From an uncultured Adlercreutzia sp. (GTDB lineage: Bacteria > Actinomycetota > Coriobacteriia > Coriobacteriales > Eggerthellaceae), in assembly GCA_902478715.1 (NCBI GenBank), contig CABSMC010000029.1, forward strand, positions 1 through 28,222: a stretch of 28,222 bases of DNA. The letters are read 5' to 3'. Position 1 is the first letter of the stretch. Each line of letters opens with the position of its first letter. Below are positions 1 through 7,722 of this stretch, in pieces. The position numbers and the translations under genes were made by a program. A model generated the notes under the pieces. It saw nothing but the letters and a program-made list of their open reading frames with translations. It did not search any database and was not told the DNA's origin.

Positions 1-136
1 GTCAATTTACTGGAGGAAATAGGCGGCAAGTTGTTGCGCTCGCTTTTGTGCAGGCGGGACGGTTTTCGGGGCCGTCGGCTTTATCGTGGTGGGAATCGCT
101 TAGCTTCGTAGTAAACTTGTGAGAGGCCTAACAGCT

Positions 137-182
137 GATACGTGCCCATCGGGCTTCGCGAGTATCTTGTGAAAGGAGATAC
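137..182 (+). promoter_or_regulatory. gap leader with two mutually exclusive hairpins around the ribosome binding site
   Basis: The 184 bases before gap hold no gene I can name; a frame open from the left edge to 111 could be the tail of an upstream gene but matches nothing I recognise. In the leader, GATAC (137-141) can pair with GTATC (162-166) around an inner GCCC/GGGC stem (144-147/151-154). Alternatively GTATCT (162-167) can pair with AGATAC (177-182), which would occlude part of the AAGGAG ribosome binding site at 173-178. Both pairings use the same GTATC, so they cannot form together. This is seen by eye only; a regulatory role is inference. Confidence 0.3.
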
Positions 183-184
183 GC

Positions 185-1189
185 ATGACAACCAAGGTAG
201 GCATCAACGGATTCGGTCGCATCGGACGCCTCGTCTTCCGCGCCATGGCCGACGATCCCGAGGTCGAGGTGATCGCCGTCAACGATCTGGGCGACAAAGC
301 CACCGCTGCTCACCTGCTGAAGTACGACTCCATCCACGGCATCCGCAATTTCGATATCGAAGTGACGGATGATGGCTTGGTGGTGGATGGCAAGCACGTG
401 ACCATGCTTTCCGACCGCGATCCGGCGAACCTGCCCTGGGGCGAGCTGGGTGTGGATGTGGTCGTAGAGGCCACCGGCATCTTCAAGACCGGCGAGCTGG
501 CGCAGAAGCACCTGGACGCCGGCGCCAAGAAGGTCGTCATCACCTGCCCGGCCAAGGACGAGGACATCACCATCGTCATGGGCGTCAACGACGACCAGTA
601 CGACCCCGAGGTGCACAACATCATCTCGAACGCCTCCTGCACCACCAACTGCCTGGCTCCCTTCGCCAAGGTGCTGCTGGAGAACTTCGGCATCAAGCGC
701 GGCTACATGAACACCATTCACTCCTACACCAACGACCAGAAGATCCTCGATCTTCCCCATAAGGATCTGCGCCGCGCCCGCGCTGCCGCCGTGTCCATGA
801 TCCCCACCACCACCGGCGCCGCCCGCGCCGTGTCCCTCGTGCTCCCCGAGCTCAAGGGTCGTCTCGACGGCTTCGCCACCCGCGTTCCCACCCCCGACGG
901 CTCCATGGTCGACCTTACGGTGGAGCTGGAGAAGTCGGTGACCGCCGAGGAGATCAACGCCGCCATGAAGGCCGCGGCCGAGGGCCCCTTGAAGGGTATC
1001 CTGGAGTACACCGAGGATCCCATCGTGTCCATCGACATCGTCGGCAACGACCACTCCTCCATCTTCGACTCGCAGCTGACCATGGTGCTCGGCGGCGAGG
1101 GCAACTTCGTGAAGTGCGTCTCCTGGTACGACAACGAGTGGGGCTATTCCAACCGCGTGAAGGATCTTGTGAAGATCCTGCTTCCGTAG
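185..1189 (+). CDS. gap: Glyceraldehyde-3-phosphate dehydrogenase, type I
   Basis: Oxidises and phosphorylates glyceraldehyde 3-phosphate to 1,3-bisphosphoglycerate with NAD+ in the cytoplasm. The 334 residues are the usual family length. The N-terminal Rossmann motif GINGFGRIGR is at residues 6-15, and VNDLGD at 32-37 fits NAD specificity. The catalytic SNASCTTNC carries Cys152, and His179 lies in the NTIHSYT motif. The C-terminal WYDNEWGYSNR signature is present. ATG185 follows AAAGGAG with good spacing. It is the first gene of a glycolysis cluster (pgk, tpiA and gpmI follow), separated from pgk by a stem-loop, so it may be expressed at a different level from the rest. Identity is near certain. 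Confidence 0.98.
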   Translation: MTTKVGINGFGRIGRLVFRAMADDPEVEVIAVNDLGDKATAAHLLKYDSIHGIRNFDIEVTDDGLVVDGKHVTMLSDRDPANLPWGELGVDVVVEATGIFKTGELAQKHLDAGAKKVVITCPAKDEDITIVMGVNDDQYDPEVHNIISNASCTTNCLAPFAKVLLENFGIKRGYMNTIHSYTNDQKILDLPHKDLRRARAAAVSMIPTTTGAARAVSLVLPELKGRLDGFATRVPTPDGSMVDLTVELEKSVTAEEINAAMKAAAEGPLKGILEYTEDPIVSIDIVGNDHSSIFDSQLTMVLGGEGNFVKCVSWYDNEWGYSNRVKDLVKILLP

Positions 1190-1211
1190 CTTCCACAAAG
1201 AAATGAATCCG

Positions 1212-1242
1212 AAAACCCAGCTCGCCTTTCGGGCTGGGTTTT
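1212..1242 (+). terminator. Stem-loop between gap and pgk, probable partial terminator
   Basis: A perfect 10-bp stem (AAAACCCAGC at 1212-1221 with GCTGGGTTTT at 1233-1242) around an 11-base loop. The T-run is inside the stem and is followed by CCCTT rather than more Ts. It may terminate part of the transcripts or stabilise the gap mRNA 3' end while allowing read-through into pgk. Confidence 0.6.
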
Positions 1243-1264
1243 CCCTTATAGGGAAAGGAACGAC

Positions 1265-2452
1265 ATGGCGGATATCAAGACTATTGACGACGAGAATTTC
1301 GCGGGCAAGAAGGTGCTCGTGCGCGTCGACTTCAACGCGCCGGTAGATGCCGACGGCAACGTGACCGACGACACGCGCATCCGCGCGGCGCTGCCCACCA
1401 TCAACAAGCTCGTCGGCGACGGCGCCCGGGTGATCCTCACGAGCCACCGCGGCCGACCGGCGGGGGAGGGCTTCGAGGAGCCCTTCAGCCTGGGCCCCAT
1501 CGCGCGCCGTTTACAAGAGCTGCTCGGCCGCGACATCGTGCTCTCGCGCGAGCTTATCGGACCCGCGGCTCAGGAAGCCGTCGACGCGCTGGAAGACGGT
1601 GACGTGCTGCTGCTGGAGAACATCCGCTTCGACAAGCGCGAGAAGAAGAACGATGCCGAGTTTGCCCGCGCCCTGGCCGATCTGGCCGACGCTTACGTGA
1701 ATGACGCCTTCGGCACGGCCCATCGCGCCCATGCCTCCACAGCCGGTGTTGCGGCTTATCTGCCCTCCTATGCCGGCTACCTCATGGAGCGCGAGGTGGC
1801 CACGCTCACGGGCATGCTCGACGAGCCGCGCCGCCCCTTCGTCGCCATTCTCGGCGGCTCGAAGGTCTCCGACAAAATCAAGGTCATCGATGCGCTGCTG
1901 GAGAAGGCCGACACCCTCATCATCGGCGGCGGCATGTGCTTCACGTTCCTGGCGGCCCAGGGCAAATCCGTGGGCACCTCGCTCATGGAGGCCGATTGGG
2001 TCGAGCGCGCCGGCGACATGATGAAGAAGGCCGCCGACCGCGGCGTGTCGCTGCTGCTTCCCGTGGACGTCGTGTGCGCCGACGCCTTCGCGAACGACGC
2101 CAACCTCGCCACCGTCTCGGTGGACGAGATTCCCGACGACATGATGGGCCTCGATATCGGCCCGGAGACGGCCGAGCTGTACGCCGAGGCCATCGGCATG
2201 GCCAAGAGCGTCTTCTGGAATGGCCCCATGGGCGTCTTCGAGATGCCCTCCTTCGAGGCCGGCACCCGGGCGGTGGCCGAGGCCGTTGCCGCCAACGAGG
2301 AGGCCGACACCATCATCGGCGGAGGCGACTCGGTGGCCGCGGTGAACCAGTTCGACCTGGCTGACAAGATGACCTTCATCTCCACGGGCGGCGGTGCCTC
2401 CATGGAGCTCGTCCAGGGCGAGGCGCTCCCCGGCGTCGAGGCCCTTCGCTAG
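1265..2452 (+). CDS. pgk: Phosphoglycerate kinase
   Basis: Transfers the acyl phosphate of 1,3-bisphosphoglycerate to ADP, the first ATP-forming step of glycolysis. The 395 residues match the family. Substrate-side motifs RVDFNAP (about residues 20-26) and TSHRGRP are in the N domain. ILGGSKVSDKIKVI, NGPMGVFE and the nucleotide-binding GGGDSVAAV lie in the C domain. ATG1265 follows AAAGGA at 1254-1259. It is followed 12 nt later by tpiA, so the two are almost certainly co-transcribed. No oddities seen. Confidence 0.98.
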   Translation: MADIKTIDDENFAGKKVLVRVDFNAPVDADGNVTDDTRIRAALPTINKLVGDGARVILTSHRGRPAGEGFEEPFSLGPIARRLQELLGRDIVLSRELIGPAAQEAVDALEDGDVLLLENIRFDKREKKNDAEFARALADLADAYVNDAFGTAHRAHASTAGVAAYLPSYAGYLMEREVATLTGMLDEPRRPFVAILGGSKVSDKIKVIDALLEKADTLIIGGGMCFTFLAAQGKSVGTSLMEADWVERAGDMMKKAADRGVSLLLPVDVVCADAFANDANLATVSVDEIPDDMMGLDIGPETAELYAEAIGMAKSVFWNGPMGVFEMPSFEAGTRAVAEAVAANEEADTIIGGGDSVAAVNQFDLADKMTFISTGGGASMELVQGEALPGVEALR

Positions 2453-2464
2453 AAAGGAAGCAAT

Positions 2465-3235
<771 letters not shown>

Positions 3236-4816
3236 ATGGAACGACCTGTTGTGGCGCCGCCCCGCGAAGAGCTGCGCCTTCCCGCCTGTCTCATCATCAT
3301 GGACGGCTTCGGCCTGGCCGAGCCGGGCCCCGGCAACGCCATCTCGCTGGCCGCAACACCGGTGCTCGACCGCCTGTTCGCCGAGGCGCCCACCACGCGC
3401 CTGGCGGCCTCCGGCGAGGCCGTGGGCCTGCCCGAGGGGCAGATGGGCAACTCGGAGGTAGGGCATTTGAACATCGGTGCGGGGCGCGTGGTGTTCCAGG
3501 AGCTCACGCGCATCAACCGCGCCTGCCGCGACGGATCGATCGCCGTAAATCCGGAGATCGTCGCGGCCTTCGAGACGGCCAAGAAGCCGGGGGCCGCGCT
3601 GCATCTCATGGGACTGCTCTCCGACGGCGGCGTGCACTCCTCCAACGAGCACCTCTACGCGCTCGTGGACGCCGCCGTGGCGGCCGGGGTGCCGCGCATC
3701 ATGGTGCACTGCTTCATGGACGGCCGCGACGTGCCGCCCGCCAGTGGGGCCGGTTATATGGCCGAGCTCGTAGATCATCTGGAACGGGCCGCATCGAAGG
3801 CCCCGGACGGCGCGCCCTGCGAGATTTCCATCGCCTCCGTGGAGGGCCGCTACTACGCCATGGATCGCGATAATCGCTGGGAACGCGTGGAGCGAGCCTA
3901 CGATGCCGTCGTCTGCGCCGAGCCCTTCCGCGACCTGGCTGCCGTGGCCGCTATGGAGGCCTCCTACGGAAACGAGGTGACCGACGAGTTCGTCGAGCCG
4001 GTGGCACTGGACGCGCGCGGCATGCGCGACGGGGATGCCGTCATCTTCTTCAACTTCCGCCCCGACCGCGCCCGCGAGATCACCCGCGCCATCACCGATC
4101 CGGCCTTCACCGGCTTTGAGCGCAAGACGTGGCCGAGCGTGCATTTCGTGTGCCTCACGGAGTACGACCCGGATATTCCGGCGGCTGTGGCATTCCCCAA
4201 GGAGTTCCCGGAAAACGTGCTGGCCGATGTGCTGGCTGACGCGGGGCTTGCCCAGTACCACATCGCCGAGACGGAGAAGTACGCCCATGTCACTTTCTTC
4301 TTGAATGGCGGTCGCGAGGCCGAGAAGGCGGGGGAGAGCCGACGTCTCATCGCGAGCCCCAAGGTGGCCACCTACGATCTGCAGCCGGAGATGAGCGAGC
4401 CCGAGGTGGCCGACACTCTGGCAGCGGCCATTGACGCCGATGAGGCCGATGTGTACATCGTGAACTTTGCCAATTGCGACATGGTGGGGCATACCGGCGT
4501 CGTGGACGCGGCCCGCGCGGCTGTAGAGGCGGTGGATGCCGGCGTGGGGCGCGTGCTCGCCGCCATCGAGCGCAAGGGCGGCGTGGCGCTCGTCACGGCC
4601 GACCACGGCAACGCCGACAAGATGATCGCCGAGGACGGCGGCGCGTTCACCGCGCACACCACCAACCCGGTGCCGCTCGTGCTCGTGGACGCGAGCGGCT
4701 CGGGCATCGCCCTTTCCGGCGCAGAAGGGTGCCTGGCCGACATCGCGCCCACGCTGCTGGCGATGATCGGCCTGCCGCAGCCGTCCGAGATGACCGGCGA
4801 GAGCCTTCTGGCTTGA
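3236..4816 (+). CDS. gpmI: 2,3-bisphosphoglycerate-independent phosphoglycerate mutase
   Basis: Converts 3-phosphoglycerate to 2-phosphoglycerate through a Mn2+-dependent phosphoserine intermediate. The 526 residues fit the iPGM family. The first metal-site motif IMDGFGL is at residues 21-27. The phosphorylated serine is Ser73 in GQMGNSEVGH. The C-terminal metal motifs NCDMVGHTG and TADHGNADKM are intact. The start abuts the tpiA stop, with an AAGGAAG ribosome site inside tpiA. About 12 extra residues precede the conserved core, so a later start cannot be excluded, but no better ribosome site is evident. It closes the gap-pgk-tpiA-gpmI cluster; no enolase gene follows here. Confidence 0.97.
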   Translation: MERPVVAPPREELRLPACLIIMDGFGLAEPGPGNAISLAATPVLDRLFAEAPTTRLAASGEAVGLPEGQMGNSEVGHLNIGAGRVVFQELTRINRACRDGSIAVNPEIVAAFETAKKPGAALHLMGLLSDGGVHSSNEHLYALVDAAVAAGVPRIMVHCFMDGRDVPPASGAGYMAELVDHLERAASKAPDGAPCEISIASVEGRYYAMDRDNRWERVERAYDAVVCAEPFRDLAAVAAMEASYGNEVTDEFVEPVALDARGMRDGDAVIFFNFRPDRAREITRAITDPAFTGFERKTWPSVHFVCLTEYDPDIPAAVAFPKEFPENVLADVLADAGLAQYHIAETEKYAHVTFFLNGGREAEKAGESRRLIASPKVATYDLQPEMSEPEVADTLAAAIDADEADVYIVNFANCDMVGHTGVVDAARAAVEAVDAGVGRVLAAIERKGGVALVTADHGNADKMIAEDGGAFTAHTTNPVPLVLVDASGSGIALSGAEGCLADIAPTLLAMIGLPQPSEMTGESLLA

Positions 4817-4825
4817 AATCGTTTC

Positions 4826-4872
4826 GATGCCGCCGCTTGACCCTTGAAGGCGTCGGCGGCATCGGCTATACT
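4826..4872 (+). promoter_or_regulatory. Hairpin and promoter upstream of secG
   Basis: A -35-like TTGAAG (4844-4849) and TATACT (4867-4872) are separated by 17 bp, a good housekeeping promoter for secG. It is embedded in a perfect 10-bp inverted repeat (GATGCCGCCG at 4826-4835, CGGCGGCATC at 4854-4863) that directly follows gpmI. The hairpin has no T-run, so it may mark the gpmI mRNA end or be incidental. Confidence 0.6.
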
Positions 4873-4922
4873 AGTCAACTTGCGTACGCAAAACACTGGA
4901 AACGTAAAGGAAGCGTGACACG

Positions 4923-5177
4923 TTGAATCCCCTGGTAATCGTCTTCTTGGTTCTGCTGGTTCTGTCCGGCGTCGGTCTTATCATCTTCATCCTCATGCAC
5001 TCGGGCAAGGGCACGGGCATCTCCGACATGATCGCGAGCTCCATGTACTCCACCCAGACGGGCACGAGCATTATCGAGAAGAACCTCGACCGCATCACCA
5101 TCGGCTGCGCCATCGTGTTTCTGCTTTCCCTCGTGGTTCTCATGATCATCTACCCGCACGGAACCATTACCCAGTAA
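4923..5177 (+). CDS. secG: Preprotein translocase subunit SecG
   Basis: Small accessory subunit of the SecYEG translocon in the cytoplasmic membrane. The protein has 84 residues with two membrane segments, about residues 3-23 and 58-80. The short loop between them carries LMHSGKGTGISDM, which matches the SecG pattern. It starts at TTG4923, supported by AAAGGAAG at 4906-4913; no ATG fits. It lies downstream of gpmI, an arrangement common in Gram-positive bacteria, but has its own promoter. Small size and composition leave slight room for doubt. Confidence 0.9.
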   Translation: MNPLVIVFLVLLVLSGVGLIIFILMHSGKGTGISDMIASSMYSTQTGTSIIEKNLDRITIGCAIVFLLSLVVLMIIYPHGTITQ

Positions 5178-5191
5178 TTGAAAAAATCTTC

Positions 5192-5219
5192 TTGCATGCG
5201 CGACAGGTTCTGCTAGAAT
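5192..5219 (+). promoter_or_regulatory. Promoter for tRNA-Leu
   Basis: TTGCAT (5192-5197), a 16-bp spacer, then TAGAAT (5214-5219). The predicted start falls about 14-15 bases before the mature tRNA. The same TTGCAT hexamer is used by the tRNA-Gly promoter at 8702. Confidence 0.65.
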
Positions 5220-5240
5220 AATCGTCGCTGCAAAAAGCAT

Positions 5241-5329
5241 GTCGGAGTGGTGGAACGGCAGACACGCTAGCTTGAGGTGCTAGTGCCCATTTACCGGGTG
5301 TGCGGGTTCAAATCCCGCCTCCGACACCA
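5241..5329 (+). tRNA. tRNA-Leu (anticodon GAG)
   Basis: An 89-base type II tRNA. The acceptor stem GTCGGAG pairs with CTCCGAC, followed by discriminator A and an encoded CCA. The anticodon loop CTTGAGG reads GAG (leucine CUC/CUU). The long variable arm (gcccatttaccgggt) and GGTTCAAATCC T-arm are typical for Leu. Confidence 0.97.
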
Positions 5330-5337
5330 TCGAAATT

Positions 5338-5361
5338 AAAAGAGCCCGTAAGGGCTCTTTT
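5338..5361 (+). terminator. Terminator after tRNA-Leu
   Basis: AAAAGAGCCC and GGGCTCTTTT form a perfect stem with a four-base loop (gtaa) just after the tRNA, ending in a T-run. Confidence 0.85.
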
Positions 5362-5378
5362 CATTTCGCCGATGCTGC

Positions 5379-5480
5379 GGTTCCGACAGGCACCTGGCCT
5401 TGCCCCTTGTTTGGGGGTGCGGCGTTGGCCTAAGCCAACTTGGCCCCAAGGCGGGGCAATTCCAGGCACCTGTCGCAACC
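5379..5480 (+). repeat. Structured palindromic repeat, copy 1 (core shared with 25685-25853)
   Basis: The outer arms 5379-5397 and 5462-5480 are inverted copies, 16 of 19 positions pairing. Inside are TTGCCCC/GGGGCAA (5400-5406/5453-5459), TTGGGG/CCCCAA (5411-5416/5444-5449) and GTTGGC/GCCAAC around a ctaa loop (5424-5439). The whole 102 bp can fold as one long, interrupted hairpin. The core 5423-5455 is 28/33 identical to 25796-25828. It sits between a tRNA terminator and the CDF gene, and has no coding frame worth calling. Confidence 0.8.
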
Positions 5481-5544
5481 TCGCTGACTTCCTCGGGCGC
5501 TTTCGGAACTCTTCTCCGGTTCTGAAAAGTAAGGAGTGATTTGC

Positions 5545-6444
5545 ATGACGACAGACAGCAAGACAGCTCATGGGCGACAGGTGGAGAGGGTTCTTTGGAT
5601 CGTTCTCGTCTTGAACCTGGTGGTGGCCGCCTCCAAGTACTTCTACGGTCTGGCATCGGGATCTGCCTCCATGCAGGCCGACGGTATCCACTCGGTATTC
5701 GACTCCCTGGGCAACGTCATCGGGCTTGTCGGCATCAGCTTGGCGGCGCGTCCTGCCGACGCGGGGCACCCTTACGGCCATTCCAAGTTCGAGACCTACG
5801 GTTCGCTCGCCATCGGCGTGCTGCTCCTCTTCGCCGCCTTCGAAGTAGGCTCCTCGGCTGTGGAGAAGCTGGTCGCCGGCACCTACACGGCTCAGGTGAC
5901 GCCCGTGTCCTTCATCGTCATGGTGGGAACCCTCGTGGTGAACCTGTTCGTGACCTTGTACGAGCGCCGTGCGGGCAAGCGGCTCAAGAGCGAGATCCTC
6001 GCGGCTGATGCGGCCCACACGCTCTCCGACGCTTTCGTCTCCATCGGCGTCATCGTCGGCCTCGGCTTCGTCGTGGCCGGGTTCCCCATGGCCGACCCCA
6101 TCATGGCGCTGCTCGTGACCGTGGCCATCCTCGCCTCCGCAGTGGGCGTGTTCCGCACGGGGCTGCGCACCCTTTCCGACCACGCGCGCATTCCCGCCGC
6201 CGACATCGCCCGCGTGGCGGAGAAGGTGAATGGCGTGCGGTCGATCCATGCCGTGCGCACCCGGGGCACCGAGGCCGAGGTCTACTGCGATCTGCACGTG
6301 CTCGTCGATCCGCAGATGACGGTGCTTGCCGCCCATGACCTGGGAGACGAGGTGGAAGGTGTCGTGGCCGCGGCCTTCCCTCAAATCAAGGAAGTGCTCG
6401 TGCATATCGAGCCGGATACGGCCGCCGAGCGCGCCGAGGGCTAA
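5545..6444 (+). CDS. Cation diffusion facilitator (CDF) family metal exporter
   Basis: Proton-driven efflux of a divalent cation (Zn2+, Fe2+, Mn2+ or Co2+) across the cytoplasmic membrane. The 299 residues include about six membrane segments. The CDF metal-site motifs QADGIHSVFDSLGNVIGL (segment 2) and AADAAHTLSDAFVSIG (segment 5) are present, as is the family's HPYGHSKFET loop. A C-terminal cytoplasmic dimerisation domain follows residue 205. ATG5545 is chosen over an upstream GTG at 5536 because AAGGAG at 5531-5536 sits 8 nt before it. An imperfect inverted repeat (TTTCGGAAC 5501-5509, GTTCTGAAA 5519-5527) just before the ribosome site could be an operator. The metal is not readable from sequence; Mn2+ is suggested only by the riboswitch-linked TerC gene nearby. 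Confidence 0.92.
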   Translation: MTTDSKTAHGRQVERVLWIVLVLNLVVAASKYFYGLASGSASMQADGIHSVFDSLGNVIGLVGISLAARPADAGHPYGHSKFETYGSLAIGVLLLFAAFEVGSSAVEKLVAGTYTAQVTPVSFIVMVGTLVVNLFVTLYERRAGKRLKSEILAADAAHTLSDAFVSIGVIVGLGFVVAGFPMADPIMALLVTVAILASAVGVFRTGLRTLSDHARIPAADIARVAEKVNGVRSIHAVRTRGTEAEVYCDLHVLVDPQMTVLAAHDLGDEVEGVVAAAFPQIKEVLVHIEPDTAAERAEG

Positions 6445-6450
6445 CGCAAA

Positions 6451-6484
6451 AAAGCCGCCGTCCGATTTCGCGGGCGGCGGCTTT
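6451..6484. terminator. Bidirectional terminator between convergent genes
   Basis: AAAGCCGCCG (6451-6460) and CGGCGGCTTT (6475-6484) form a perfect 10-bp stem flanked by A-rich and T-rich sequence. It lies between the CDF gene and the convergent gene ending at 6519 and could serve both. Confidence 0.85.
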
Positions 6485-6518
6485 CGGTAATCTGCGGGGA
6501 CAGCCGGGGACGGCTTCC

Positions 6519-7439
6519 CTAAGCTTGGGCGGTGAACCGGATGCCGACGTAGAAGGCGGTATTCGGCAGGCCCGAGATGTCGTAGACCTCGTCCAGCTCG
6601 ATGACCGACACGCGCCAGTTGTAGGTACCGTTGTCCGTGGACACGACGCCGGCCTGGTAGGTGTTGCCCGAGTCGTCCACGCCGCTGTCGGTGACCTCGG
6701 CATTTTCCAGCCCCTCCACCTGCATGGCCCCCTGGACGGCCTTCTCGATGGTGCCCGAGGCGAAATCAGCGTAGCGCAGGCGCATGTCGTCGCCCGCCTT
6801 GCGCGAGACGGTGAGCGTCCAGGCTCCCTTCAAAAGCTTCACGGCGTCGCCGGCCGACAGCTTGTCGATGCCCTGAACGTACATGAGCCCCGCTTCTTCC
6901 AGGGAGACGTCGGCGGGCAGCTTGATGACCTCGAAGCCGCCGTCGGGGTCGGTGCCCACGGGAGTGCGTTCGTACAGCGTGTAGCCGGCATCGGTGAGCG
7001 CGGTCATGATCTCCTCGTCCGAAAGCGGCATGAGCGAAGAGAGCAAAGGGAAGTCGTAGGAGACCTCGCGGGCCAGATTTTCCTGCAGCGTCTGCTGCTG
7101 GCGGATGGGCTCGTTCATGATCTGGTCGAAGTAGCGCCCCAAAAAAAGGCAGCCGACAACGGCGGCCACGACCATGGCGGCCAGCATGATGGCCTTTACG
7201 CGAGGGGGCGTCTCCAAGGGACGTGAAAGCTCGGCGCCGTCGTAGTAGCGCACGTCTCCGATCTGCACGGTGCTCTTCGGCTCGCGGGCCAGTGGATGGA
7301 AGCCTGCGCGGCGGGTGTGAGGCACCTCGGTTTCGCCCGATCGGGCGTGGCTGGCCTTGCGGCGGCGCGCTTCCTCGGCGGGGCTTGTAGCGGCTTCGGT
7401 TGAATCTACGGAATCGCGCAGGTTCTCGTCTTGGGTCAT
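6519..7439 (-). CDS. Membrane-anchored protein of unknown function
   Basis: I do not recognise this 306-residue protein. Residues 1-80 are charged and low in complexity (Glu/Arg/Ser-rich) and probably cytoplasmic. A single membrane segment spans about 86-105 (IMLAAMVVAAVVGCLFLG). The rest, about 200 residues, is then expected outside the membrane and reads as a folded alpha/beta domain with no cysteines. ATG7439 has AGGAG upstream and an extended -10 promoter at 7475-7483. It is divergent from the riboswitch-terC unit and convergent with the CDF exporter. A link to metal handling is only positional. It is likely a lineage-specific gene; the frame is open throughout with no sign of decay. Confidence 0.8.
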   Translation of the reverse strand: MTQDENLRDSVDSTEAATSPAEEARRRKASHARSGETEVPHTRRAGFHPLAREPKSTVQIGDVRYYDGAELSRPLETPPRVKAIMLAAMVVAAVVGCLFLGRYFDQIMNEPIRQQQTLQENLAREVSYDFPLLSSLMPLSDEEIMTALTDAGYTLYERTPVGTDPDGGFEVIKLPADVSLEEAGLMYVQGIDKLSAGDAVKLLKGAWTLTVSRKAGDDMRLRYADFASGTIEKAVQGAMQVEGLENAEVTDSGVDDSGNTYQAGVVSTDNGTYNWRVSVIELDEVYDISGLPNTAFYVGIRFTAQA

Positions 7440-7474
7440 GAATGGCGCTCCTGTACGTTACGGTGTTGCTGCCG

Positions 7475-7483
7475 ATTATACCA
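7475..7483 (-). promoter_or_regulatory. Extended -10 promoter for the membrane-anchored protein gene
   Basis: On the minus strand the sequence reads TGGTATAAT, a consensus extended -10 (TGnTATAAT). No good -35 is seen at 17 bp, which is normal for extended -10 promoters. It directly abuts the -35 of the divergent promoter at 7484. Confidence 0.6.
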
Positions 7484-7512
7484 TTGCTTCCCCGTTGGCT
7501 CTCTGCTAGGAT
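7484..7512 (+). promoter_or_regulatory. Promoter of the yybP-ykoY riboswitch / terC transcript
   Basis: TTGCTT (7484-7489), a 17-bp spacer, then TAGGAT (7507-7512). The predicted start at about 7519 is just before the conserved riboswitch core, so the entire aptamer would be in the leader RNA. Confidence 0.7.
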
Positions 7513-7522
7513 AAACGGACTC

Positions 7523-7617
7523 CATGGGGGAGTAGCTGGCGCCATCGGGCGCGGCTCGTCAACATCGTGGCCACGGTTGCGCGCATGGGCGGCAACGGCG
7601 GACCTGGCGAGCCTCAA
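7523..7617 (+). ncRNA. yybP-ykoY manganese riboswitch aptamer
   Basis: The leader carries the hallmarks of the yybP-ykoY class. The conserved GGGGGAGTAGC is at 7526-7536, CGTCAACATCGTGG at 7557-7570, and CCTGGCGAGCCTC at 7603-7615 closes the aptamer. GC-rich helices lie between them (GGCGCC 7538-7543 with GGGCGC 7547-7552). This class binds Mn2+ and, as known in other bacteria, commonly controls TerC/YkoY and MntP-type exporters. Here it lies between a good promoter and a strong terminator upstream of a terC-family gene, so Mn2+ binding is expected to prevent termination. Assigned by motif match by eye, not by a covariance search. Confidence 0.88.
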
Positions 7618-7623
7618 TTAGCG

Positions 7624-7680
7624 AGACTCATGGTGCAGGATTGACCGCAGAGGTCCGTTCTGCACCATGAGTCTTTTTTT
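7624..7680 (+). terminator. Riboswitch expression-platform terminator
   Basis: GACTCATGGTGCAG (7625-7638) and CTGCACCATGAGTC (7660-7673) form a perfect 14-bp stem followed by seven Ts. The loop contains a small GACC/GGTC hairpin. It lies between the aptamer and the terC start, as expected for control by transcription termination. Confidence 0.9.
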
Positions 7681-7722
7681 GTGGGTCGGATGGGCCGGCC
7701 CGCGCGGACCGAGGAGGAAGAC

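Noticed and set aside
1..111. Open frame at the left edge as the end of an upstream gene such as whiA
   Set aside because: Only 36 codons, Arg/Leu-rich, with no match to the conserved WhiA C-terminus or any family I know; noted but not called.
5241..5480. tRNA-Leu followed by an inverted repeat, considered as an integration site
   Set aside because: No duplicated tRNA 3' end, no integrase and no foreign genes downstream; the inverted repeat has a second copy far from any tRNA.
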